From Burhinus oedicnemus (Eukaryota; Chordata; Aves; Charadriiformes; Burhinidae), in assembly GCA_008921705.1 (NCBI GenBank), contig VFFE01005991.1, positions 67,148 to 131,147 of the forward strand: 64,000 bases of DNA, given 5' to 3'. The stretch's first letter is position 1, and every line of letters begins with the position of its first letter. Shown one piece after another: positions 1-12,393 of this stretch. A model generated the notes under the pieces. It worked only from the letters and a program-made list of their open reading frames with translations. It was not told the DNA's origin and searched no databases. The translations under genes were made by a program, and so were the position numbers.

Positions 1-3000
1 CCAACCAACAAACAAACCCCCAAAACCCCCACACGCCTTCAAATTTACACCTTGACCCTTTCTATATTGTATTATGGACAAAAAAAGAAGATAGCTTTTC
101 CAGCACAAGCAGTTTGAATATTGAAATGTAATCCATCTGCCTGATCAATTATTCTCAACACTACAAAAAAATTTTAAAAGATTAGACAGTTGTTTTCCAT
201 GTTTTTACTGCTGCTTTGTTTACACTCCTATGAAGTATAGAAAAAGATATAACAAGGTACATACACAAGTTTTTAAATTAATTTTCTAAACACTTAGTAT
301 TTGGGATTGTCAGTCTCATTTTTGGACATATTTTTTGAAGTGTTTGTGTACAACCAGCTGTGATGATGTGGCATGTACAGTTTACATCCCCGTTACCCAT
401 TCTAATGGCAGGTAAATACACATTAGAATAGGTGGTAAAAGAAAGAAAAAAATTAATCTTAAACCCCCTTATTCATTGAGAAGCATATAAAAACATAGTG
501 TAACCTTTCTAATTTCTGCAGCACTAGTAGGAGGAATGTAATAAAATAACTCTCTCATGAGCTTAAGATTTTACCACAAAAATAGCCATAAATAGAGACA
601 TTGTTAAAAAAAAATATACAAAATGTATGCATTAAGGCAGTTATTTAATAACCCCACTTTGTAATATTGCTACTACTCTAGATTTTTTCTGTCAAAAGAA
701 CGAAATTAATTTGTTACAAAGTAAGTTTAGCACACCTGTACTGCTTAATAAGCATGTGCGTGCACTGTAGGGGAGACACCTGATCTTTCCCAACGGCAAA
801 CCATGACTCAACCCAACCAATCCACATCACATGCTAGAATTTACTTGAACAATTGTAAACTCGCTGTTGGAAATTAAAAGTAAATAAATAGAGCTGTCTG
901 TATAGAATCTATTTTTATTAACGTTTAATAATTTCTTTAGTCATACAAAGATTTAAGAAGTTTACAAAATATAATTACGGACTTTTTGTGCCTTGATTTT
1001 TGTAGTAGGTTGCTGGTATTTTTCTAAGTACAAACACTAAAAGTTACAACTAAAAGGACACTAAATATAACAGGAAAGGAAATTATTTTCATTACGTCAA
1101 ATCCAGCTTCTAAAAGTCTCTTTCACTATAATTTAACACTCTATTCCTTTTAAAAATGTATGATTCCTATCACAACAAACCCCAAGCTACATGGCAAATA
1201 TACAAGAATACTTTTCCAGTGTCTTTTATCAATTTGCTACCAATATCCACATCAAATGTAAACAAATAAAATGCATTTCAGGGTTTGCAAACTCCTCCCT
1301 AAAATTTTGAATTTGTTTCACCAGTAATTATTTGGTCTTTATTTTCACAAATACCACACTCAGTGAAGACATAGCTTGTTTTCTCCTAGCAAGGAAGACA
1401 GGGAGAATTACCAAGATAAATTACATGCTGGGATTATCATATAGTGTTAACTTGGCAGAAATCACCTCTTATAACATAAACCCAAAGGATTTATTCTGCT
1501 ACGCAAAGATACCATTTTCAAAAATGAGTACATGAAGTTCTCTCAAGGACCTTTCTCCTGATGGAGGAAAGACATTACCTACAACCATATGATCCCATTA
1601 TTAGTAGAATTCTAAAATATAAAACCTGAAAATGAAGCAACATGCATCTTTGTCACTTGGCTTCAAGTTTTATTACAAGGTCAGAAAGAGACACACTGAA
1701 CTGTTCAGTGAGTTTATGACTGATTTGTTTTATTTGGACAGATTTGTGTCTCAGAAAAGAAATCATGCTAACTCCTCAGTTGGACAGAATTGCTGCAAAA
1801 ATCAGAGAAATGGAAATAACTTCCATTTATTTTCATTCTGGTTTCATTCAAATCTGAAATTCAATGAAAAATTCATATGGATGAGCTGCTTTGTACGACG
1901 TAAATAACCATACAGTACGAAACCTACTGACAAAGCTCTGTTTACCTAAACCATTGTACTGCTAACTACCCAGTCAATCCCCAATTTCATCCTTCTGGGC
2001 ACTGGTTGCCTCTGCCCTTTGGAGGTCCTGCACCCATACCTCAAATGTTTTCTTACTGGTTCAACATGAGCAGAAAACTACTGATTACGTCACTCCATTG
2101 AACCGAATCACTCCATCACTGAACTGAATAACCTACAGTAGGGGCTTGACTCTGTGGAAACCACGGCAACGGCCAAGGACATACGATAGCCCCTGATGGT
2201 GACCCTGGTCCTGCTCATATCAGTTGTTTTTCCCCTGACTTTAGGTAGAAGCTGGATAGGGACCACGGGTCCTATTTAACCCCAAAGTGCCATCACCTGC
2301 AAGTTGAAAAGCTTTGTCTTGTTTTCTTTTTTTCATACCTCTACAGGTATTTTGAAAATGGAATTTATGAGATGAGCAAATATTCTACGATGCTGTTCTA
2401 ATTTATAGCGCGTGCAGAAATCCCGCACAGTTTCAGGTCTCTGTAGTTGTGGTTTAGAAATCAAATTATTTCTAGTCAAAACCAAACACAAATGCACTGA
2501 GTATTTAGAGAAGCCTTTCAATATAAGCCAAGTGATTAAAACACTTCAAGCTAGCCATAAGCACAGGCAAAAGCAATACAAACTTACTCAATACTGTCCC
2601 AAAAATGGGTTTCAAAGCTAATCAAAGGTATCAATGGATTAGATTTTCAAGCTCCCTTACTTTCACATTCAAACTGAAAAGCAATCAGATTTTACTGTAT
2701 CAAGTTTACTCTCTCAAAAGAAATAGTCTACTGAACTCATTCAAATGGACATGAACAATCATCATAAAATAATAGCTTTTGGCAACAATCAATCTTAAAT
2801 TCTGCTAAAACTGTGACCTCTAGTAAAATTCTCTGAGCTACTCAATTTCCCTCTTCAGCATCTTTTGGGCAGCATCATTCTGACACCTGTTCACAGTTAT
2901 ACTGGACATTTTTTTCAAATGCTGACCAGAGCTGCAAATTTCAAAAGAAAACAAGCATATCCAATGCCATCCTGCAAATTTTAAAGCCAGTTGTCAAAAA

Positions 3001-5317
3001 GCTTTGGAAAATTGATAAATCATGAAGAAAGCTTCTTTCTTTTGGGAGCAGATATTCCTGATCAGAAGCGTGTAAGTACCAATTATACAGAACCAATGCA
3101 CCTGGCATTGTTATTCTTGAAAACACCTGTGCTATTTATGGAGAGCTGTTGGATTTACTTTGTCCTGCAATGAACACCTACGTGCAGGTCATGTTTTACT
3201 GCTTCAGGGATATCTGTTTGTGTATTGATTGAATATTATAATGGTAATCTATGTCCTGCGCTTCCATACTGGACCACTGCAATGTTTTATTTTATTGATT
3301 TCCTGGTGGTTCTTTGCATACATTTAACAGCTTATGTGAAACCCTGACAGCAAGGTCATTTCAAACAAGCCGTTCCCCGTTTCCCTCCCTTCACCTCCCC
3401 AAAACACCAAATCATTAGCTTCTAATTAAATCTTGCACATTTGGGGCTTTTTTAATCTATAAAGGTTCTTAAATATTTAGTCAAAATTTCTCTTTGTCCT
3501 CTGGTGTGTGCCCTGTTTCCCTCATATACTCAAGCCCAGCAAAGCTTTTCTTTAAAGGATTTCTCTATTGAGTGGGGTTTTTTCTCCCCTTCTAAGCTTT
3601 TAGCTGCTGTTAACCTTGTATGTCAGATCAACAATTTGTTACAATTAGGCTGACAAACTTTCAGCTGTTAACTCCAGTCTCGGAGCTCATCTACTTGATC
3701 TAATGTAAGCTTAATTACCCGAGTCGCTAATTCTGTTAAAAAACTAAACCTGAAATATTGTACCTGGCATGAAAAATATTCCAAAAGCACACTTCGATAG
3801 CCTGATAATTGACAAGGCTTTGATTCTTCTGAACACGTATTGATTTTGGACTCAAAGGACCAAGATTAAATGATGATCCTTTTAATAGCAAAGAAAGTGC
3901 TTGCAGGGCCCACCCTTGGCAAATGACTTGGACAAAAACACCTATTAAAATAAGAGCATGAACGTAAATAGCACGTGTGGGCTGAAGACACAGAATTGTC
4001 TGCAGGGTGTTTGCCTAAAACTGGTCATGTTAAAAGAGGCTACTATGAGCCCCTGTGTTTATAAAGCAGCAGTGTTACACATCCATGCACATGCACAGAC
4101 ATTGCACGCCACAAGCCATCTTCCCTACTCTTCAGAAAAAAGTAAGATTAATACTTTTGCCATATCCAAATGATAAATTAAACAAGTGCAAAACCTAATC
4201 TCATGCTTTCTTCATGCTACAACACTCAGTAATTACTAAAACTAGGAGTATGTTGTCACTTCACTATAGTGTTCACAGTCTGAAATTCAGGAATTACTTT
4301 TCACACAAGGAAGCCTAGCAGAGAAAGTGTGATAAAAAAAGAATAATTAGATTACTTTTGAATGGCAATAGAATTATTGGATGACATTTTCTCCTATGTA
4401 AGAGATCTTCTTGCCGCTTCACCTATGTACTTTACAAAAGGGAAATGTTTTTGCATGCAATATACGGGTATATTGTTTTAATTTTATTATATAGCCTTAT
4501 GCCACACATTACCACCATCATTTCAGATGCCATTCTCAGCTGGAGTGAACCTGAATATTACCATTTTAACAGAGCTCTGCTGACTTCCACCAACTGCTGA
4601 ACTGTCCAGTAAATACGGTGAAGGCGATAGACGGAAAAACTAATTGCAATAGATTTCATGAATGCTCAGTACTTTGTGATTATAATTTGCTTTAAAACTA
4701 CCTATAGACAATACACAAGTCAAAGCACTAAAATTTTGTTTCAGAACAAGGCTACATTCAGCATGCACAATGAGGACATAAACAGCCAAAACAGAACCCC
4801 AAGTCCCTCTCCAGTAAAGGCTGAATTCCCACTGCTGATGGCTATCACAATATGGCAGGAAAAATTGTATGCCAGTTACATACAGATCTAAGTGTGACAC
4901 ATGCTCATGCAATACTTTTATACAAGGATGACAGCTTTCATTGGCTATTTATTGTTAGAGTTTCATATCGTATTATAAATAAGATTAATATATTTCACTA
5001 TATTTTAAATAATATTTAATGTGTTTACACAACAGCATGTACAGAAAAAGAGCCTGGAAATACCTAGCCTATCACAGAAAAATACCTCAGGCTACTGATG
5101 TTTATCACTGCATTTACTAAAAGAGTGACTAATCTTTAATTAACTGTGTGCCACAGGACATCCGTGACTAATCCACAACTGTTCCACAAAAGAAAGTGGA
5201 ACATAAAACAAAGTTTTCTGGTCCTTTCAGGGAATTCTTAGGGCTTCTTAGAAATACAATTTTGCAAGATGAAACAGGGGATCTTAATTTCCTTTTCTGA
5301 CATCCTTTGGTCTGCAC
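1..5317. other. NRG3 downstream intron (intron 2), distal part; no gene seen
   Basis: AT-rich non-coding sequence with only short chance open frames. No repeat element recognised. A motif-dense stretch at about 3590-3735 is described under findings. Assignment to an NRG3 intron rests on the exon at 33 kb and on the very large introns known for this gene. Confidence 0.6.
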
Positions 5318-5622
5318 AAAGAATCACAGAACAATTCAGATTTGAAAGGTGCTCAGAAGGTCACCTAGTCCAATCTCTGCTCAAACCAGGGTCACCACTG
5401 AATTCAGACACAGTTGTTCTGAGCTCTCTCCAGTCAAATTTTGAACACGTTCAAGAACAGCGATTGCATATCCTCCCTGGACAGGTCTTTCAATGCCTAA
5501 ATATCTTCAGAGCAATACATACACCTTCCCCCCATACCAAGCCAGAATGTCCCATTTCAGCTTATGACCATGGCCTCTGCTAAACCACTGTGACCAGAAA
5601 CAAGCTAGTTTGGAAATAACTG
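5318..5622 (-). mobile_element. CR1 LINE, 3'-end fragment, old
   Basis: Read on the plus strand the block begins GAATCACAGAACAATTCAGA, continues with a diverged 'aaaggtgctcagaaggtcacctag' tract and then a decayed stretch around 5530-5620. This is the reverse complement of the conserved CR1 3' end (YYTTCCAACCT...GATTCTATG type) and the end of its ORF2. Many substitutions and small gaps mark it as an old copy. The element is severely 5'-truncated, as is usual for CR1. The ORF of 104 codons at 5269-5583 on the plus strand is antisense to it and is not a gene. The inner boundary is approximate. Confidence 0.8.
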
Positions 5623-8596
5623 ACACTTTTTACACTACTGTGCACAAAGGGAACTGTCATTTGCATCTTCTGTTCTATGTATTGTTCCCTTCATGCTTTC
5701 AGTCACTGACTTTAATGAATTTGGCCAAGATTTATGTGCCATAGTTCCAATTGTTATTTTAAATGTGTCCTACTGCTGAAATGACATCTAACCTATGGGT
5801 TTTGCACTGATGTGGAATTGTGCACTCGTATAAAAATTAAGGATAGTATTTTGAGATTTGTATCTGCAAAGAAATCTAAGTTAAAATGCCATCATCATCA
5901 TCTGTAAGATCTTAAATTTTTTAAAAAAAGGGAAATAGGTGAACAGAGTAGACAGGTTTCCTCATTCATCATGATTCATCACAGGGAATATAAGGACCTA
6001 TTATCTTGGTTTAATTACAATAAAACCAAAAAGCCCATCTTAAAAAGACTGCAAATAATGAGTAGTTTCAATGACAATTGCCAAGTGTTGACAACTGTTG
6101 AAAACAAGTATTTCATAAATCTTAGTTTATACTGGTTTATGTGGTTGATTTTATATAGACACCAACATTCAGTAGTTACTGTCAGAAATATCCATGATAG
6201 CTAAGGAAAGTGATTAACCATGACTACAGAATTACACCTTAATTACTGCATCATAATACCATGCATAAGGTGAAACATGCCATACTGACTACTTGCGAAT
6301 ATGGGCTTTGAAACCACACATTACCCTCCTGGTGCTTAAGCTGAAGCAAGTATTCATGCAGTTGGTATAGAAAATCCAAGCGGGACCAAACAGAATGCAA
6401 GTTTGAGGACGTTCTCAGTATTACTGACCTGCGACCTACCAGCACTGATGTGCAATACACTCACAGTTCAACGAAGGTATTTTGCATGGACCACCCTCTA
6501 TTAAAACAAAAATACAGACTAAAAACCCCCACAAGCTCCAAAGGGGCTGTATAAAAACTCTTACTAAGCTGATTAACACTGACTTTTCAACCTGAAGAAA
6601 CAAGTAAGCCATTTCCCTCTTTCATTTGTTTGTTTCTAAGACCAGATCCTGAAAGAGAGAAGTGAAAAAGCAGAAATTTGATTTGGTGTTTGTTTTTGAA
6701 CATAATCCATTTATGCATAAAGTATGTGCTTCTTGGCTGATTATATCTAAAACAACATAATGACAATCACAAAGGATTCAATTCCAGCAGGAGCTGGAAG
6801 AAGATAATACCTATAATAAACTATCTATAAAATCTGAAGTCAAGAGACAATGCAGGCTTCAGTCATGAAGATTTACATCTGACCTTATTAGGTTCAACAG
6901 ACTGGTTTATAACACAAGCAAAAGGAAAAGAACAAACAAATGGGAACAGGCTAGAAGAACGACTCCCAAAATATTAGTGTTTGAGATAAGAGAGCAGGCA
7001 AAAATTCAGTGAGTAATACATATGCATGTAGACTTTTCATTTCATTAAAAGCCACTTCTTGTTATTTATTTAGCTACTGCTGTGATTTAATAGTATTTAA
7101 GGCACCGATCAGGCTCAGCTTAATGTAACATCAGAGAAAACTAAATTGCAGCAATCTGCAGTGCAGCATGCACGTTCCACCTCCTATGACAGCAGAAACC
7201 AGATAGCTCCCCAATTAGACCTGCACATGCATCAGTCCTTACTAATCAGCAGCGAGCTAATCGCAAAACAAAGGCCTGCTTGGTAATGATTTATCAGGTT
7301 AAACTACAGATCATCAGCCTACGTATCAAAAGTGTATTAGGTAACTCTATCTAGTTTTGTCCATTAGACAAAAGTCTAATGCATAATCAATTTCAAATGC
7401 GGTTAATAAGCACACTTTACAAAGCCACTGGACTTCTGTGTTTGAGAGGTAATAATACAAAATATTCTATTTTATAAGGAAGGTGTTAGAGCATAAATGT
7501 ATTATAAGCATACAGAGAAACCAAGGATGAGTTGAATGTACATGGAAGTCTCAGACTGTGACACTGTTTTCTTGATCTACAAATCCCATGAGATCAAGAC
7601 CTCCCTATGGCAAGTGCAAACTTCTACTAGAAGGGAATCAAAGTCCCAGATTTACTGCAGTTGAAATACCAAGCCAGGCAAAAAGGCAAAGGCAAAATGA
7701 CTGGTCCAAATGAACTTTGACTCTCTATTCAAAAACCAGGACAAACAAGCAAGTATAAATGTCACTTGGTCAATAAACATTAGAGGTTAAAAGCTGTAGC
7801 CTATTTCAGGACCAGACGACTACTCCTGAAAAGTTCAGGATTAAGTCACTCCTGAAAAGAAGGAACCAAAATAACGAGCTTTAATGCATGTCATGGATTC
7901 TTCTAAGAAATACCCCAGGAATTTACCTCTGGATTTAGACAGAAGAGCAAGAGTTTGCCATCGTAATGAAATGCAGCATAATGTCAACACCAACAAATTC
8001 CTTGTAAGAAAAAGGATATGTTTTAATTTTTATACTTGTACACCTTTTAAGAAAAAATAATAACCTAGCACTTAATTATTATAAAGGATAATACACAGTT
8101 CCTATTAGCTACACACAAACTGCCTAATCATTTTATGAACCATAACTGTAAATCTTTAATTTGTTTATTTGTTATTCCAGCTGAGTATAAATTAAGAGGA
8201 GAACAGGGCTTCCACACCCAGACTTCATGGATGATAATGAAGATATTTATTGCCACATTTGCCTAACAAAAATATAATACAAACTAACACCTATGCTCTA
8301 AGGATGAATCTAAAGAAAAATATGTCGGTCTCCTTATTTCCCACAAAACACTAAGAAAGTACTAAGGTCACAAAGGCTGCAGTTACCAAATTTTCTGATG
8401 GTGCAGAGACTTACATCTGTCAGTAATTAATACGAAAACAACAATGGTAAAGTATAACACAACCTTCTAACTGAACAAGGACCCATTCGAATAAGTTGTT
8501 TAACAGTTAAATAGCTTGTATGAGAATGAGTCAATAAACGTCATATTTTTAATTTTTATTTACAGAGGGGAAAAAGAAGACTTTTTTCAAGCATTA

Positions 8597-8610
8597 TTTT
8601 TTTTTTTTTT
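8597..8610. repeat. T14 homopolymer
   Basis: Uninterrupted run of fourteen T in AT-rich sequence; no retrocopy or transposon body recognised next to it. Confidence 0.9.
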
Positions 8611-9523
8611 GAGAAATCAACAGATTTACTGAAAACAACTAATGGGTACTAGATCTTGCTGGTTTTATCTATAGGAAATAGCTGAGTGTCAGTGCTAGCA
8701 ATATGGAAAAAGCTCGTCTGGAATTTTGCCCATTTACAGACACTAGGGGAGTTTTCCTGGTTAGTCTGCAAACACTTTCAAGCAGTAAAATGCTGAGATT
8801 TTAGGTTTTATTTTCTACTACATAGTTATATTACTCTGATCCTGTTGTGAACAATGATTGTTTAAGCATGAATACGTATTTTCTCCCAAATGATACAAGC
8901 TCATGCTGGCATGTAATGCTGTAATTCTCTCTGTACCTAAAAACTGTGTTCCAGGATTAGCATGGTTACTCTCTTAAGGTTACACCGCTCAATCCCTAAG
9001 TAAAAATAAACTACAGCAGAAGCAGGAGACAATTTAAGAGAAGATTCCTTTATCATCCCACTTGATCACAGTCACTTTTATCCATTCCTACTTTTCTCTG
9101 TAATGCTTGTGAACTATTGGGTCCTTTCAGTAACTACACATAGAGCAGCAAATTTGAAAGGAATTTGGAATTATAGAAAAGAGACAAAAAGCATTTGCGA
9201 CCAAAAAAAATGATACCTGGATAAATAAATAATCCCTCAAAGTTTCCAAAAGAAAATACAAGGTTCTCTAGCTTTTGTTGACATTACCTCTAAAAAATTT
9301 TCTATATAAGAGCCTGACACTCTGAAGAGCCATGTGTACTTGTAAATTTACTTGTGAGCATTGTATTCTCCTGCAGAAGGCTTAGCATCATAATAGTTTT
9401 AAAAATTTAGATCCTGTACATAATTTACTTTTCTGTTAAGGAATAATGAATTTTCCAATCTGTTACTACAGCAAAAGTCTTTCATTTTTACTTATCACTG
9501 AATAACTGAGACTGACCCTTCTC

Positions 9524-9600
9524 ATACATATATATGCACACACATATATGTGTGTGTTTATATATGAATTTTTTATACTCTAAATATATATATACACACA
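9524..9600. repeat. TA/CA microsatellite with a perfect 20-bp palindrome
   Basis: Alternating TA and CA/TG dinucleotides. Positions 9537-9556 read CACACACATATATGTGTGTG, an exact palindrome, so the tract can extrude as a cruciform or adopt Z-DNA-like structure. An open frame of 69 codons across it is a chance frame. Confidence 0.9.
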
Positions 9601-12385
9601 CTATTTCTTGGAGCTATATTGTCTTGAGTTGCTATAATCTTTTTCTCAGTTACTGGCTTTCCAATTATTTTTTCAGGGAGCTTAAACATTTTTCACATGA
9701 AGCAGAAAAAGATCAGCAGCTAACCTCCAGCGTAATTTTGTAATTATGGAGATCAGCAAATGATTAAGCAATATAACCCCTATCTAAGAATTTATGTCAG
9801 ACTGTAATTATTATGCTGTTTAATGTCAGCTTTCTCACGCTCAGACAGTCTGTTAGTTTGGCAGAAAATTATCAGGATTTAAAAGTTAAACACAGAAAAA
9901 GGGTGACAACATATCCCTGCACAGTCCAGGTATTTTATTGGAAAATTCCAAGTCATTGCTCTAAATCTGTCCAGTTTTAAAATACTTCACGCTTTGACTG
10001 GCACTCCATTTCCATGAACAAAATGACTTTACCTTCACAAACCTTGATTCTGGAAATGTTTGTATAAGCGGGATTATGCCCTTCCTGGGAAACACGCTTG
10101 GGAGAGCACAGCTTCTGCGCTGGTCAGAGCTTTGACCCTCACCCAGGGAAGACACAGCTGAGGATGAGACATTAACACCTTCCCCTCCCAGCTCTTTACT
10201 CCAGGCTTCCCTCCCCAAGTTCTGCTCCCAAGACAATTCATTAAGACCTATCAGATGCTTCAAGGCAATTTTTTCTTTTCTTTCCTTTTTTTTTTGGGGG
10301 GGAGGGAATGTTTATTAGTCTTCTCTGTAGGTGAAAAGGCTTTTCCCCAATGGGTACATTCACCAAGAAAGGAGTATAACACATGTTCCCTAATATGCAG
10401 CATAAACTCAAGAATAAGAAGTATTTGGGGTGAAACTGCTGTCTGTGATAGAGTGACCGTTTTCCCATTTTCCTCTTAAGACTGTGGGAACACTATAGCT
10501 CTAAGGACGCACTGCCAGGATCTAGTTCAGAAAGGGATTTAACTGAACAAATAATGAAAAGATTAAGAACAACTCTCTTTGTGCTGTGGTGAGCCTGAGA
10601 TTAATACTAGACACCTATGACAAAATACCAGACAAACAAGCCAAAATTAACATTTAAACAGGAGAAGAGTACTTTGGACTAGAGAGACAGATCTGTGCTC
10701 TGTTTGGTTTCACCAAATGTTTAGTGTGATTACAGATTATTGATTGAAAGTAACTGTGGGGAAAAAAAACCCAAACCAGATAAACATCTTATCCTTGAAA
10801 ACTATGAAAAAACTACCAAATGCAGCTACAGACGAAGCAGTGTTTTCCTTCTATCTAACACAACAAACCACAACATTTGGGATAATTCTGCAACAATATC
10901 CAGATAAATTCATTAATTCCATTTCTGTCCATATGCGGGATCTTGTTTTCTGATTTATGTTTACACAAAAAAATCAAACTACACAAGGAAAGAAAGTACA
11001 AAAAAGTCCCTCTGGAGAAGAGCACAAGTATCTTGATGCCCAAAATTCAGCATGTAATCAGGTTTACTAGAAACTTCATCTCTGCAAATACTATAGATAT
11101 CCATCACACATAATGGATGAACTTTGTACTTCAGTTAAAATTCATATAGTCTGGTTTTTACTAACATGTTGCATGTATCGCCACTATCTCATCGATTTTC
11201 TTGTATTCAGGAATATCCTGCTGTGCAGTACTTGCAAAAGTGAGGTAGAAATAAAAACCTTCATAGTGCAGTGTACTAATCATTTCCACTGCTGTAAAAG
11301 TCATTACCATTCCAACACAGAGTGCTCAGGGTTTTAGAAGAGTGAGCATTTAAAAACCACTGCTATGAGAACTTGATAGTTCTTTCCAAAAGAGTTTCTC
11401 TGCTTCTTGCTTTGTGATGTTTTTATTTTAGCTGTATATACAGAAAAAACACATCAAATTCTAGTTGTTGCTGCTGGTTCCTAAATGTTCTTTTATCCCA
11501 TTTACTCAGTCCCACCTTGCAATCACAAACATGTACATTTCCTTAACCAGTTATTCTCCTCAATTTAAGGTGACATCATCACAAAGGATCACTGAATACA
11601 ATCAATTAACTTTTGTATTTCATGAAGTTGCAAACAATTTCAGTAGAAAGTGCAGTCCTTGAGTGGTGCTATCCTGCCTTCTTTCCTCAAGGAAGTTCCT
11701 TCTTACTCTTCTCTATATTGAATTTCTTACTCTTACAAGTTCTTACAAGTTTGTATACTTGTCATATTTTTTTAAGTATGTGTTTCCTGTAAGTTTTGAA
11801 GGCTTGGTTTTCAAATAAGTGATAACCACATCTTGCGCTCATAGGCAGAATATGTTCTTTTGCACATTAGCATGTTCTAGCAAGTGCTTACACACTCCAT
11901 ACCTATTCCTAGAATGTGAGCATCAAATGAGACCTTTAAGTATTTTCCTCACAATGGATTAATGATTAATTCCAGTAGAGATTTCACCAAAGGGTTAGCA
12001 CCATATTCTTTTGGCTTTAAGCATAATAAAAGCAAAATTTAGATACATATACACGTACATATTATGTCTTTTCAGGGAATTTGTTTTGTCCTGAGGAAAG
12101 GCAATGCACAAAGTTTCTTGTAGTTACCTCCAGCTCTAGTTTCTATCACTACCATTGTATAGACAGCAGGTTGCACACAGCTTTAAGTTAGACACAGACA
12201 AATAAAAATGTCTTCAACTTGACTGAGATGTTTAAAAAATGCATGGTTTAGAATAACTGATTATTATTGCCAAATACTTTGTTTCTGAGTTTTCTTCTAA
12301 AGTGTGAGACAAAATGATTGCGCCTAAAAGAACTAATCCACATGAATATCTAAGTAAGCCAAGTAAGTGAGTGCTAATTACAGGT

Positions 12386-12393
12386 TGACGTCA
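12386..12393. promoter_or_regulatory. Full palindromic CRE (TGACGTCA)
   Basis: Exact CREB/ATF consensus 8-mer in a locally less AT-rich block that also contains GCTAATTA and TAATGC homeodomain-type cores (12373-12415). A CpG retained within this palindrome is uncommon in an otherwise CpG-poor window. Function is inference only. Confidence 0.35.
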
